Notes: a model not told the origin generated them from the sequence alone. A stretch of DNA of 64,000 nucleotides from Protopterus annectens (GCF_019279795.1 NC_056743.1:930150694-930214693); one strand, 5' to 3'. Positions 1-11,399 are shown, counted from the stretch's first letter. Program-made: numbers and translations.

Positions 1-911
1 TTTGCCAATATCCGAAAGCCCAGGGGTGACAGGTGCAAGCCGTCCCTAGCGAAGCATCGTGGCTTGTCGAGCATATCATCCCAAGCTGACAGGCATTGGA
101 TCCCCTTTGAATGACACCAGTACTTAAGCCAATTGTTGAAATTGATCATCTTGTCTTCATACTGTGGCATCATTCTTGGTGAGGGTAAGATGCTACTCAA
201 GGTCAGGGTCATACCGGCCTGGCCAAATGCTCAGAGAGCTCCTTTATGTCTCTTTTCATGTAGTCCAGGGAGGTACGTCTCAGATCATTCACACCAGCAT
301 GGACAATGACTGAGTCATATTTGTACTTGCCTTGGAGTGACCTGAGTGCTTGTGTTATGTGGCGGATCCTAGCGCCCGACAGGCTGCTCTCAGTGACCCT
401 CTCCTTGTTCAGCCTGGTGAGTGGGACGTCAGTGTGCCTGACGATAGAGTCACCTATTACAAGTGTAACAGGTGTGTTGTTTAGTCTTAAGGGCTGTGAC
501 TGTTCGGCACAATGGCTTTGTGAGATATGTGTTGCACGTGTTTTGTTTTGGGGTAGCGGCTGCTTGGGTGTCTGCTTTGGAGGTCTCTGCTGCTTCGGCA
601 GATCTTTATTTAGAGCCTCCAAGTATGTTTTTGTGTGATTATGTGTTTGGTTTGCTGTCGTGGTAGGTCTATGTGAGACTGGAATTGTAGTGAGTGCTGG
701 TTTCCTTCTCCTCCTGACTGGTTATGCCAGTACTGAGTTGAGAGAGCTTAGCCTCCAGTTTGGCTATATGGTTGCATCTCTCACATGTGTTGGAATTTGT
801 TGGGAGGAGGAGAGGGTTGTCTGTGTACATGAGGCAGTTGTAAAATTGCCTCAAGATTCCCAGATTCACCAGCTGGACCGGAGAGGAGATTGACAACTCA
901 CCTTTGGACAT
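1..911 (-). pseudogene. L2/CR1-type LINE ORF1 with SGNH esterase domain, broken and partial
   Basis: The first part (911 to about 669) has a Cys-x2-Cys-x-His cluster (CERCNHIAKLEAKLSQL) running into a short coiled-coil stretch and then a stop. Another frame (622-209) carries esterase block I (VIGDSIVRH, with the GDS serine) and block III (VHAGVNDLRR, with the G-x-N-D). After a further frame change, block V (DGLHLSPLGF, the Asp/His pair) is readable at about 20-60. This order of zinc-like cluster, coiled coil and SGNH hydrolase is typical of ORF1 in CR1/L2 LINEs, where ORF1 binds RNA and the esterase may act on lipid. At least two frame breaks make it a relic. The window edge cuts it. The same ORF1 family reappears at 9660-9870 on the plus strand, with the shared motif NFNNWL. 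Confidence 0.8.
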
Positions 912-1083
912 GCTAGAATAATATTGGGAATTCCTTAATTGAAAACCAGGGCCAGTGGGGAGTGAGAGTGTAGTGCTTTTAATTTTTAGTGCTGACTTAT
1001 ATAATTGCTTTAGTGAGCAAGTGCCAGGTAACTTAAGTGCAATGTGTTACAGGTAACTTAAATGCAAAAACGACAAACAGTAA
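912..1083. other. Non-coding LINE leader next to DIRS A
   Basis: AT-rich sequence between the LINE ORF1 and the left end of element A. I see no reading frame. It probably belongs to the 5' part of the minus-strand LINE, which would continue at 7161 beyond element A. Confidence 0.4.
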
Positions 1084-1267
1084 AAAGAAGTTATGTCCTT
1101 ACCATAACGTTCCATGTGGAGTGTTCATCTCGCCTTGGTTATTACACATGGGTTCGGAGCCGATCCTCGGCTCCGTGCCGGCCGACTGCAAGCTCTGCAT
1201 CGAGAAGAAGCTCGAGGACATCTAATACCCACAATCCCCCTCTGCCTTTACCTCAGATCTAGTTTGC
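1084..1267. repeat. Left ITR of DIRS A
   Basis: About 1118-1267 is the inverted match of 7005-7157. The first 34 bases (AAAGAAGTTATG onward) have no partner in the right ITR but are copied in the ICR. Confidence 0.9.
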
Positions 1268-1435
1268 AAGCAAACCAGACATAAAGCACGCACACATGCT
1301 AACTATATACATAAAGTACATATATACAAACATACCAAGGGTATGAAAGTAACACTAATACTGCAACAGCAGAAGGAGAATACTCCAGACCAGGCACCAA
1401 ATCGAACGTTCTTCCTAAGGGTGGGAAGGGTGGGA

Positions 1436-1540
1436 GTGTAATAACCAAGGCGAGATGAACACTCCACATGGAACGTTATGGTAAGGACATAACTTCTTTA
1501 TGTGGGAGTGTTCAATCTCGCCTTTGTTCTTACACATGGG
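1436..1540. repeat. Internal complementary region (ICR) of DIRS A
   Basis: 1436-1500 is the reverse complement of the left tip (1084-1147). 1501-1540 is the reverse complement of the right tip (7121-7160). The two halves meet at CTTCTTT/ATGTG. This is the DIRS ICR, which in the accepted model templates closure of the circular intermediate. Confidence 0.9.
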
Positions 1541-1571
1541 TAGCGTCCCTAGCTCCATGATCCTGAGGAAC

Positions 1572-2660
1572 TCAAGGGAGAATGTTCTTGAGCACAGTGG
1601 AACCAAAGGTTGCCCTATCCCTAGAAACCCTGTCCACTTTGTAATGAGAGATAAATGTATGTGGTTTAGCCCAAGTAGCAGCTGCACAAATAGTGTCTAG
1701 TGGTAAGCGAGCTGCGTGAGCCAAAGATGTAGAAACTGATCTGGTGGAATGTCCTTTGGGTTTTGCTGATAATGTTTGGTCAGGGGCTTCATAAACATAT
1801 GTGATACAGTCAGTTAGCCATTTAGAAAGAGTTCGTTTCGTAACTGCAAGACCCTTTCTGCTGTCAGCAAAAGCTACAAATAGTTGATCAGATTTCCTGT
1901 GATCTTTTGTTCTATCCAAATAAAATCTGAGTTGTCTATGGACATCCAGTTTGTGCAACATATACTCCAATTTATTAGAGTGGTTCTTAAAGAAGGTGGG
2001 TAATTCAATGGACTGATTAATATTACTAGAAGAACAAACTTTGGGGAGAAAGGATGGATTAGTGCGAGGGATACTCTGTCAGAATGAAATATTAAATAAG
2101 GATGTTTGACAGAAAGGGCCTGAAGCTCAGACACTCGTCTAGCAGATGTAATGGCCACTAGAAATAAAGTTTTCCATGACAAAAATTTCAAAGTGCAACT
2201 TGAAGCTGGTTCAAAGGGTGGCAACATCAATTTAGAAAGCAACAGGTTTAAATTCCACGGTGATGTCGGACTTCTGACTGGTGGTCTGATATGAAAAGAA
2301 CCTTTTAAAAAGGTTTTACAAAGTCTGTGAGCCATAATAGGCGCACCACATTCCTCTACATGATAGTTAGAAATGGCAGCTAACTGTACTCTTAAAGTAG
2401 CCGGGGAAGCTCCTTCATGAAATAGTTCAGTCAAGAACTCTAGAACCTTGTTTAACGGAGCTCTAACAGGGTCCAAATGATGTGACTTCGCCCAAAAGAC
2501 AAAACGTTTCCACTTACTGGTGTAAGTCTTTGTAGTGGAAACTTTATGAGAAGCTACTAAAATATCTTGAACCGCCGATGTAAGGGGAACCGACCTGGCT
2601 AAAAAGGGAAGCGGAGCAGCCAAGCTGCTAGATGGAGAGATTCTAGAGATGGGTGAGGAA
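1572..2660 (-). pseudogene. DIRS A tyrosine recombinase (one frameshift)
   Basis: Integrates the circular DNA copy by strand exchange. The SAM-like N-terminal core is at VASHKVSTTKTYTSKWKRF. Box I is TSARRVSELQAL, with catalytic Arg preceding V-S-E-L. The C-terminal part, in another frame (from about 1970), holds LDVHRQLRFYLDRTK, box II HSTR (His and Arg), AATWAKPHTF and the nucleophile in SHYKVD (about 1629-1643). The frame changes after the RVSL motif near 2070, so the protein is split although all catalytic residues survive. Family 1 uses HYKVD where family 2 uses HYxLP. The 5' part overlaps the methyltransferase-like region in another frame, as is usual for DIRS elements. Confidence 0.85.
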
Positions 2661-2729
2661 CTCCTGACGAGTGAGTCAGTAGATCTGGCTCTGGGTCCAG
2701 CATCCAAGGTCCCCGAATGCGGTGATGCA

Positions 2730-4659
2730 ATAGAAAGGGGAACCAAATTTGGCGAGGCCAGAACTGGGCAATGAGAATAATAGTCCTCTGAAGGTTGTTG
2801 GCTTTCTGTAGAAACTTTGCAATCAGGGGAAATGGAGGAAAAGCATATAGGAGACCCGGGGCCAATCGTGCACCAGCGTCCCTGGGGACTTCCCTGGAGG
2901 GGGTAATAGGGCAAAGTAGCTCCTGCATTTGGCGTTCATTGGAGACACAAACAGATCGCAGGTAGGCTGGCCCCATTTGCGAAAAATCCTTCTCGCAACT
3001 GACTGTTTGAGGGACCACTCGTGAGGCAATAGTATTGCCCTGCTCAGCCTGTCGGCTATGACGTTGGATGACCCGGGATGTGCGTTGCGATCAGAAAGCG
3101 ACCAGTGGACTCTGCCCATTGCCAAATTCTCATGGCCTCTCTGCATAGTTGGTAAGACCTGGTTCCCCCTTGCTTGTTTATGTACCAGACTACGGACATG
3201 TTGTCTGTCTGAACTGCAATGGTCCCTGGAGGAAGAAGGGGAGCAAAGTGTTGCAACGCCAAAAACACTGCCCTCAACTCCAGAACATTGATGTGCAGAT
3301 TGTACTCCAGATTGGTCCATTCGCCTTGGACTGTCTGTCCCTGAAAGATGCCCCCCCACCCTATCAGGGAAGCGTCCGTGGTTATCGTCGCAGACGGTGC
3401 GGGTAGCACAAATGGTCTTCCGCTGGATAGGTTGCAAGTCTGAAGTCTGTAACCACCACATTAGGTGTGATTTGCATGTTTTCGTTATCAATATTTCGTG
3501 AGTCAGTGGAAGTTGTTGGAATGACCATTGTGCAAACAGAAGCCATTGTAGCACTCTCATGTGCAGTCTTCCCAATGGTATCGCAATGAGAGAAGCTGCC
3601 ATGAGACCCAAGACTTTCAGAACAATTTTTGCCGGTGACTTTCTGGACGACAGCAGAAGGGAAATGTTGATTTGAAGTGCTACTATTCTTTCTGTAGGAA
3701 GTTTTAGAACTAAGTGACGCGTATCTAATTCCGCTCCTATGAATAAGATATGCTGTGATGGCTGTAGCAAAGATTTTTCGAAATTTACTGAAATTCCAAG
3801 GTGTGTACAAAGTTGTAGGGTGTAATCCCTGGCTTGTATCAGTTGACGCCTGGTGGTGGCAGACAGGAGCCAGTCGTCCAGATACGGAAACACCTGGAAT
3901 CCTAGGCGCCTCAGATGAGACGCTACCACTGCCATGCATTTGGTGAAGACCCTGGGGCTGTAGTCAGACCAAAGGACAGGGCTCGAAACTGATAGTGACT
4001 GGCTCCCAGCCGAAGCGCAAATGATCCTCGACGCCCTGGCCATTTTGATGTGGTAGTATGCGTCCTTCAGATCTATCGAGCACATCCAGTCGCCCTTCCG
4101 TAAAATGGAAGGATCGATTGAAGCGTGACCATTCGAACTTTTCCTTCTTGACAAAGGTGTTGAGATGGCTTAGGTCCAGAATCGGCCTCCAGTCCCCTGT
4201 TTTCTTTGGAACTAAAAAGAACCTTGAGTAAGTTCGAATCCTATTTGGTCCGCTGGGACTGGTTGGATGACTCTTTTTTTCTAGCAGCTTTGCAATTTCT
4301 GTAGCTGCTGGGTCTCGCAGATGGGGTGGCACATCTGGGAGTTTTCTTTGGAATGGGTGTGGATAGAAATGGGATTTTGTAACCTCTGGTAACAATGCTT
4401 TTACCCAATTGTCTGAAGAAAGGTTTTGCCAGGCCTGAGGGTATAAAGCTAGCGACCCCGACTGCCTCCAGAGCAGGACAGTCGGGCCTCCTCTCAGGAG
4501 TGCTGAAAAGGTTTGCCAGGAGGTTATCCCTGTCACCTTGGTTTTATGGACCCCTCTGCCGCCAGGGCGGCGTCTTCCACCTCTGCCCCCCCCTCTGCCT
4601 CTAGAGGGGGCATCACCCTGTGTGTTTGGGAAAGATCCTTGGGGTTTTCGAAACCACAT
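2730..4659 (-). pseudogene. DIRS A reverse transcriptase, RNase H and methyltransferase-like region
   Basis: Copies the element RNA into DNA. RT motifs in order: SRFFLVPKKTGDWRPILDLS, motif A CSIDLKDAYYHIKM, PRVFTKCMAVV (motif B side) and motif C FPYLDDWLL (about 3870-3886). RNase H follows in another frame (3409-3056): TTDASLIGWGG, an ELRAV helix, TDNMSVVWYINKQGG. After that come IADRLSRAILLPHEW and a segment starting DLFVSPMNAK, which resembles the Dam-like methyltransferase domain of DIRS1 elements. The coding signal passes through at least four frames, so this is a defective copy. Its 5' end overlaps the gag tail. Confidence 0.85.
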
Positions 4660-4767
4660 TTTCCCACCACGTTGCCCTTTGGGGTACGGTCTGGAAGGGG
4701 TGGAAAAACGGACTCCGACAGCAGACAGAGTCTTTCCCTCCTGTTCACACCGGGAAAAGGGTCTCCT

Positions 4768-6686
4768 TTACTTTAGGGCCAAAAAGTGTGGCTCCATCAA
4801 ATGGGGCGTTAGTAAAGGAAGACTTGAAGGCTTCCATAACGAACATAAGCGCATCCAGGATTGCCTACGAAGAGCAATCGCTGAAGCCGCTGCCCTACTC
4901 GATCCTTCGGCTGCGTAGGATATCAGCCTCATGGACGAGTTTACAATGGATGTAAGGGTGTTGAGATGCGCTGTAACTTTCTCTGAAACAGCAGCATCTG
5001 TAGTACCCTGGAGGGTATCTCCCAACTCTTTGACTAGATCCCTCTGTAAACGTGTAAAATGAATCAAATAGTTCAGGGAACGCATAGAAAGCCGCTGAAC
5101 TGAAAATGCGCTTCCCGTATCTGTCCATGGTCCTAGAATCTCTGTTAGGCGGATGGACAGATGAGGAAGACTCCGACATCTCCTTTTCGTGGCGCTGCCA
5201 CCACCATGGCGTCTACTGGAACTCCTTTGGTGAGGTAAGCCTTGTCCTGTGGTGCCGTAATGTACTTATTTGGCTTCCTAGGGACTGGTTCCACGTGTCA
5301 GGTGTCTCCCACGCCTTCGAGCAATCAACTCCATTAACTCATCAAGGGCGGAGTGACCCAGGAGGAGGAAGGGCGAGCACCAAATGCCTTCAGCAAAACT
5401 GACTCATCCTCAGAAGGGGAGGGCTTGCCAGTCACCTCTCTGTTTTAGGATCTCCAAGATGTCAGAAAGGAGACATCTTCTGAAGGTGACTTAGGGGACC
5501 CTTCTGACTCATCTAAGTCAGTATCAGATGTCAAGGATTCTTGTGGAGAATCCAAGTGTCTCCTCTTACACAATCTTTTCCTAGGGACTTCTTCGTGGGG
5601 AGCATCCGAAGAAGCCTCCGAGGAAGAGGGGGCACCCTCCAGGGGTGGCTGAGACACTGGTGCCCGACGCTTGGACGTGGCCGTGGGTGCAGAGGAGGAT
5701 AACGGTCCTTTGTGGGGAGGAGAAGCTGTACCTGCTGATGTGGTTGTCTGGGTAGACAACACCTTCCTCATGAGGTCGAAGGCCCCCGGGTCCCGAGTCG
5801 AGGTATCTCCCGGTTCCGAAGAAATGGGAAGAATCCCCGAAACAGGAACCGAAGGCAGCAACCCCGAGGACGGAACCGAGTCGATCCGCGCCGAGGCCCC
5901 GAGAGGGAGCGTCGGAACCGAAACATCGGTCCGACTCTCGGTCCCGGAACCAAGGATGGATCTTCGGCCCCGAGACTCCAGTACCGGATCGGATGGAGTC
6001 GAGGTGAACGGTGCCGACAGAGAAAAGGACGGTTCTGGCACCGAGGGCTCCACAATCATCAGTTCAGCTTCTTCCGGCTCCGAAGACTGGACAGGTCTCG
6101 GAGGAGGAACAGATGGAGATAGTGGCAGGCCTTCAAGTCTCGACATCAACTGAGAGGAAACCGAGATAAGCTTGGATAGGGCCGTATGCTCCATCAATTT
6201 CTGCACCACACGGTCCACATCGGTGTCGGAAAGGGGCCTGGAAGAACGAGTCGAAGGGATCGAAGACGGAGCCGACCTCAACAGAGTCGGTGGAGGGAGC
6301 TCCGTCACCGGTTCCAAGACTCGAGGCTCGGAAACTGCCAACAGTTGACCACTCGGCCCCGAAGTCTGTGGAACCGGTGATCTAACTATACCCGAAGAGC
6401 TCGGAGCCGATGACTTGGGCTCCGACGTCTTCGATCCCTTCGAGGACTTGGATGCCTGGTCTGAAGCATCCAGAGCCTCCTGGAAAGAGGGTTTCAACAA
6501 TCCTCTATCCATCAGCTTCCTGCGCCTATCTGTCATGACCCTCCCACTAAAAGAGTGACAAATAGAACAGTCCTCTTGTAAGTGGAGAGGGCCAAGACAG
6601 TAGACACAGGAACTGTGGTTGTCCGTGACCGACATCTTTTGGCCACACTGGCAACGTTTGAAACCAGATTTCATTTTCTCAGACAT
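4768..6686 (-). pseudogene. DIRS A Gag-like ORF1
   Basis: Putative nucleocapsid protein. The ATG at 6686 begins MSEKMKSG and leads straight into a zinc-type module: C-x-C, then D-x-H-x2-C-x2-CLG-x2-H-x4-C-x2-C. A Ser/Pro-rich, charged middle follows (6500-5600), then an acidic stretch (LTSDTDLDESEGSPKSPSEDVSF). The frame open from 6713 ends at 5445. The conserved helical part with RTMDRYGKRIFSS lies in other frames (5179-4768). That block corresponds to the LAP2alpha-like Gag region of family 2 (RWGKKVYTS). Broken by frameshifts near 5440 and 5000. Confidence 0.75.
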
Positions 6687-7004
6687 AATGAAGTAAGAGA
6701 AAAAAATAGTCAAGTCCAGTAACAGTCAATCCAGGAAAACAGAGTCAAATCCGGTTAGAATGCAAGTCCGATTGTCAATCCAAGTAGGGGTGGTAGGCCC
6801 CAAAAAACTCTATACCAGTTATAGTTAAACTAAGTTAAACTAAGTTAACGGTACCGAGAAATTCTGTCTCTACTCACACACCATACACTAACTATCAATA
6901 ACTAGTGATCTTAAACAAGTTCTTTTGAAATTTTAACCAAAAAGAGTTAAAATTTTATCTGAAAAAGCCTCGAGCTAGCCTCCAGCGATGCGAATGCAGC
7001 AGCG
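6687..7004 (-). other. DIRS A leader between right ITR and gag
   Basis: About 320 bases of AT-rich sequence with no supported reading frame. By position it is the 5' untranslated leader of the element. I see no clear TATA box. Confidence 0.5.
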
Positions 7005-7160
7005 GCAAACTAGATCTTAGGTAAAGGCAGAGGGGGATTGTGGGTATTAGATGTCCTCGAGCTTCTTCTCGATGCAGAGCTTGCAGTCGGCCGGCACGGA
7101 GCCGAGGATCGGCTCCGAACCCATGTGTAAGAACAAAGGCGAGATTGAACACTCTCACAT
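7005..7160. repeat. Right ITR of DIRS A
   Basis: Inverted match to 1118-1267, ending ...CTCTCACAT at 7160. In element sense this is the 5' end. Confidence 0.9.
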
Positions 7161-7303
7161 CTTTCTTTCAAGTGAAACAAGGAAATAAGTACAGTAAGCA
7201 ATGCAGATATCACTAGTGATCCACAGAAGCGCTGAGAAGCCGCGTATTAGGTGGAATTAGCGTTCCTGGGAAATAACAAGCAAACAAACATCAAGCATAT
7301 AAA
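7161..7303. other. Flank of DIRS A, non-coding
   Basis: No reading frame. Probably continues the leader of the minus-strand LINE interrupted by element A. Confidence 0.3.
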
Positions 7304-8207
7304 CAAAGCTAGATTCAGCAGGCCTGGCTCTAGTCTATGCTACTGCAAACAAGGTGTACCAATTTCAGTAAGATACAGTTCAAATATTCAGGCACTATAA
7401 ACCTTTAACCAGAAATTCCCAGCTCAGAAGGGCAGAGTCCAGCCTCTTCTCCCACAAGAGTGCAGACCACAAACCTTCTTAATATAAAATAACTGGCCTG
7501 AAGCCCAAGTGCTTAAACCAGAACTAATACACTTTAAGAATAACAGACACTGGGCTCTCAATCAGCAGTTCCCAACTTAGAAGGATGAAAGCTACCTGTC
7601 CTGCCACCACAGTGCATGACACAAACCTTCCTAATGTATAACAACTGGTCTGAAGCCCAAGTGCCTAATCCAAAAGACTTAGAATGATAGCTACACTTTA
7701 ATCAAGTTACTACCAAGCAGTAATAAATACAATTGAATACTTTAGAGAATGCCTTGATTAGTGCTCAAGTTACACAAAGCTAGATCCAGCAGGCCCGAAT
7801 CCAGTCTATGCCACAGCAAACAAGGCGCACCAACTTCAGTAAGAAGCAGTTCAGATGTGCATGCACTATAAGCCTTTAACCAGAAATTCCCAGCTCAGAA
7901 GGGCAGAGTCCAGCCTCTCCTCCCACAAGAGTGCAGACCACGAACCCTCTTAATGTAAAATAACTGGCCTGAAAGCCCAAGTGCTTAAACCAGAATTAAT
8001 ACACTTTTAGAATAACAGACACTGAGCCCTCAATCAGCAGTTCCCAACCTAGAAGGATGTAAGCTACCTGTTCTGCCACCACAGTGCAGACCACAAACCC
8101 TCTCAGTGCAAAACAACTGATCCGAAGCCCAAGTGTTTAAACCAAAAGGCTTAGAATGAGTTACACCAAGCAGTAATAAATGCAATTGAGTACTTTTAAG
8201 ATGATGC
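7304..8207. repeat. Tandem repeat, two copies of about 450 bp with internal sub-repeats
   Basis: Copy 1 (about 7304-7770) and copy 2 (about 7771-8207) share landmarks such as AAAGCTAGATYCAGCAGGCC, CCAGAAATTCCCAGCTCAGA and CAATCAGCAGTTCCCAAC in the same order. Each copy contains two related sub-units of about 160-170 bp (compare CTGGCCTGAAGCCCAAGTGC with CTGGTCTGAAGCCCAAGTGC). It could be a repeated 5' promoter region of the LINE on the minus strand, because it lies upstream of that ORF1 once element A is removed. It could also be an unrelated minisatellite. Confidence 0.75.
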
Positions 8208-8817
8208 AAAAGTAAAAAAGTAGGTAGAAACAAAAGTACAGTAAAAGCAGATTAATTTTTTTTTTTTTCCTGAATAAGTGCTGAGATCAAAGAAACAGAT
8301 TTGAGTGCTGAAACTAGAAAACTGGCTAGTTATAAGAAAAAAAAACTAAGCTAGAAGGCTTCCCTCCAACACAGAAGGGCTTGGGGGCTCAGAAGCCTAC
8401 AAATAGTCTATACCACTTAACAGGAAAGGCAGGAAACAAGCTTAAATTTTTTTTTTCTGTTTCCCAGATGCTCTCTTTGTACACAGTAGGAGTGCCTGAA
8501 ATCAGAATATGATCTCACTGCACTCCGTTGAGTGACCAAATGAGATGGGCCCAGAAGGAGTATCCAAACACAAATTTACAAGAGGGGCGGGCAGTTGCAC
8601 GGCCACTAAGATTAATACCAAAACAAAAAAGAGCAGAGTCAAAACTTCCAGTTCAGTTAATATTCCTTCCACACAGTTAAAATCAATTTAAATACTGTAT
8701 TTTTTTGAAAAATGGAGCTTTTCTTCCCGGGCCTCTATTGAAAATGGACATATATGCAGCTAGACTAGCCCGGTCAACAAATGTAAAATAAAATTAAATA
8801 AATAAATAAATAAATCT
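8208..8817. other. Non-coding repeat sequence ending in (AAAT)n
   Basis: No supported ORF. 8785-8815 is a run of AAAT units after CCCGGTCAACAAATGTAAAA, which looks like the 3' tail of a plus-strand non-LTR retrotransposon or SINE. The source family is not recognised. Confidence 0.35.
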
Positions 8818-9599
8818 TTGTGGCTGATATTTGTGAGACATATTTAAGCTCCCAGAGTACTTGCATATGTATTTAATGCACTGTAGAGGCCACTCCTAAA
8901 TACCCTTTCAAGTCTTGGTCAGACTACCATTTAGATTAATAGTAACATTACACAGTAGGAATAAACACCCTTTGCAAGGGCCTTATAGTAGCTGATAAGT
9001 AAGGGTGGCTGGTGGCAGCTATTATCTTATAGTCTGGGCAGAAGGGAGGATAGCTAGTAAACCTGTGCCAGCCTTTCCCAGGTGTGTGTATATCAATCAA
9101 ATCTCAAATTGTGTGTGTGTCAGCTACTTGGGCAGGGTCACAAAGAACTGGTTGGACAGAGAGGTTGCTGGAGGTCTTTGCTTGGCCACTCGGCTGAGAT
9201 CTTAACCCTATAGCTGTGCCAGTGGGGAGGCTTATTAGGGATCTGGAGAAAGAGAGAGAAACCATCCGCAGACCGACTGTGATCTCTGTGTGCTCTTAAG
9301 GGAAATTATACTATACTGTGTGTGTACTTTTAATCCTCCCATTGTGTACGTCCCTCACTGTTGCCAGTGGTGAGGATTGAGGTTTCTTGATTACTGGGGC
9401 GTCACAGTCTTCATAGTGAAACACACTGATGCATCACTTAAAAAAGGTGTGCAAGAACAGGGTCATAGTCAGTTACCTATCACGTATTAGGATTCGCTAC
9501 ATTACACATGCACTCAAGTCCTTGCATCACAAGTACACGAGACACAGTCAAAGTACACGACTGTAAATTACTTGAGACACGGTCTCTGTACTATTATGA
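8818..9599. other. Non-coding; possible solo LTR ending near 9409
   Basis: No ORF beyond chance length. The stretch ending GGGGCGTCACA at about 9409 resembles the 3' end of Ty3/gypsy LTRs in vertebrates. I could not define a matching 5' end or a target duplication, so this is a weak call. 9410-9599 shows nothing I recognise. Confidence 0.2.
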
Positions 9600-10385
9600 A
9601 GGAGCTATCGGAATGTGTTTCTGAGGCAGGAATGAACCTACAGCCTTGAGCAGCATTCTACGCCATCAAGAATGAAGGCATAATACAAACAAAAGATTAC
9701 TAATTTCAACAACTGGCTTAGTTTCTAGTGTCATTGTACAGGAGTACAATATATATCAGACTCAAAGGAGTTGGCAGACAGTTCTAACTACTTTGCCAGG
9801 GATGAGCTGCAACTATCCCCACCAAGATGTTTGTACACTGGCTATATTCTTGCCAATTTCCATAGTACCCTTCCTCACTTTCAGCCCGCCACATTAGATG
9901 AAGGCAGTAGTGTCTTACTACTCTTAAAAAAAATCACTCCCAGACTCATTAGACAAGATAATGACCTAGAAACTCTTCCATGTGCAGCTTACTATTAACA
10001 AAATCCCTTACCATATCACAGCTAGCTATAAGAATACCTCAATGTCTCTTTTAGCCCACACCACCAACCTAACTAGTTTGGAGTTCCTATGCATTAACCA
10101 AAACACCATTTTCCTAGGAGACTTCAACAACCCCCACCATTAACTGAGAGACAGGCATACTTGAGTGTATGCCCAGAAATTTCTGGATTCCATCAATACA
10201 AACTCTGGAACAGTCAGTCTACAACCCATGCAGGGCTAATAAAATCATGGATTTGGCCCTTACCAGTATAGGGCAGCTTTGCTCCCACCAAATGTGACTT
10301 CATCTGTGGATAACACAGACCACAAATCAGTCACTTCCACCTTAAGAAAGAAATCAGAAGCATCTTCCAATACATTGACATTATG
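9600..10385 (+). pseudogene. L2/CR1-type LINE: ORF1 end and ORF2 start, first segment
   Basis: About 9660-9870 encodes the C-terminal esterase part of ORF1 (KITNFNNWL, then FARDELQLSP in place of DGLHLSP, so the block V Asp/His pair is altered). Further on, 10110-10135 encodes IFLGDFNNPHH, which resembles the GDFN motif of the apurinic-type endonuclease at the start of LINE ORF2. Stops and frame changes are frequent, so this is an old copy. It is interrupted at 10386 by a Penelope-like element and continues at 12086. Confidence 0.65.
10372..10385. repeat. Target-site duplication, left copy, of the PLE
   Basis: ACATTGACATTATG, repeated exactly at 12072-12085. Confidence 0.85.
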
Positions 10386-10637
10386 TTTTAACCACACACA
10401 GGCAAGATTGGAGCTGTAATTCACCAAAATTTTATTGCACCACTAAATAAAAGAAACATAAGTGCTTGCGTTATATAAAATACATAACTTTGTCAGATAA
10501 AAGCCAACATTCAAATGGGCACATATATATGACTTGCATGATCACCTGACAAACACAAATTAATGAATTACAGCAACAATGTATAAAAATATAAAAACAG
10601 TTAGAAACACATATAACCATTAGTAGATTCTCCAAAA

Positions 10638-10689
<52 letters not shown>

Positions 10690-10910
10690 TATATATATAT
10701 ATATATATAGTTAGTAAAATAATGCATAAATATGAATGTGAAAAAGCACATATTTAAATAAAAACAACTAAAAATGTAAATATGTGTGTTTAAGTCCATA
10801 AACACATTTATGTGTATAAATCTATGCAATTTCAATTCTGCCTTCATTTTTAACACACATCCTATAGATACATTTTCATTTAAACCTGGGAACCCCACTG
10901 CATCCAGGCG
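10386..10910 (-). repeat. Inverted pLTR/3' UTR arm of the PLE (left)
   Basis: Reverse-complement match to 11622-12050, for example TTTTAACCACACACAGGCAA against the right end. It also contains the C-terminal codons VGFPGLNE of the endonuclease. An A-tract plus (TA)n expansion interrupts it at 10633-10709. Confidence 0.85.
10633..10709. repeat. A-tract and (TA)n microsatellite
   Basis: About 22 A followed by TA repeats with a short CACA interruption. The right arm has only a short TA run at this place (11815-11824), so the tract expanded after insertion. Confidence 0.9.
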
Positions 10911-10940
10911 AAAAATATAATACAGCTCACAGTTCCGAAA

Positions 10941-11340
10941 TTACTGATGTTCCCGGCCATTCTGTTGATTCTGGTTGTTGTATTCCCTCACCCTGATCCG
11001 CTCCGAATGGATCAGGCCTCCTTGGTCTAAAGGGACGTCACTTCCGGTATTGGCGTCCTCATGAATAGTTGAGAATTCACCATCTTCATTGGCTGTATAC
11101 GTTCTCTGACACTGACTCCATTCTTGTGCGTTTGGTGGCTGAGGGTACGTCCTCTTATTTGCATAGTCATCAGCGTCTCGTTGTAATGTATTTATTTTAT
11201 ACAGTTTAATTTTCTGAATGATGTTATCAATGTTGTTAAACACAAGTTGATATTCAATTTGGTTTTGTGCAAACAAATCACGAGTGATAGCCAAATCAAC
11301 ATCTTTGGTTATCAATGGCTTTAATTTTAAAGTGAAGGGA
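10941..11340 (-). pseudogene. PLE ORF N-terminal fragment
   Basis: An open frame of 124 codons (11315-10941). The stretch IIQKIKLYKINTLQRDADDYANKRTYP resembles the N-terminal K-x2-L-x-RD-x2-DY motif of Penelope proteins and matches the equivalent part of PLE L (near 49255, EKILRDKQEYDKKR). No RT motifs follow; the frame runs out and joins the 3' UTR arm directly, so an internal deletion removed RT and most of the endonuclease. Confidence 0.6.
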
Positions 11341-11399
11341 CATTAATAGTAATAGTTTTGGAGTTGTATATGGGGCATTGTGCCAGGCCTGTCCTGCTT

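Larger units (their letters stand above)
1084..7160 (-). mobile_element. DIRS1-like retrotransposon A, family 1, full length (6077 bp)
   Basis: Complete arrangement on the minus strand: right ITR (7160-7005), gag (6686-4768), RT-RNase H-methyltransferase-like region (4659-2730), tyrosine recombinase (about 2660-1572), ICR (1540-1436), left ITR (1267-1084). There are no long direct repeats and no integrase. No target duplication is seen: left flank GTAA, right flank CTTT. It is inserted in the 5' part of a minus-strand LINE. Each ORF carries frameshifts, so it is probably defective, but all domains are recognisable. Confidence 0.9.

Noticed and set aside
5671-6153. Plus-strand open frame of 160 codons opposite the gag of A
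   Set aside because: It is the antisense shadow of the Ser/Pro/Glu-rich gag segment; no independent domain, start context or conservation in G or K.
1084-7160. Endogenous retrovirus or LTR retrotransposon
   Set aside because: No long direct repeats, protease, integrase or envelope; a tyrosine recombinase, ITRs and an ICR identify DIRS1-like elements.
7304-8207. CRISPR-like array
   Set aside because: Units are 160-450 bp, imperfect, without short direct repeats and spacers, and the context is eukaryotic.
8882-9409. Complete solo gypsy LTR
   Set aside because: A TG...CA pair can be drawn, but no flanking duplication, primer site or second copy supports the 5' end, so it is kept only as a weak note.
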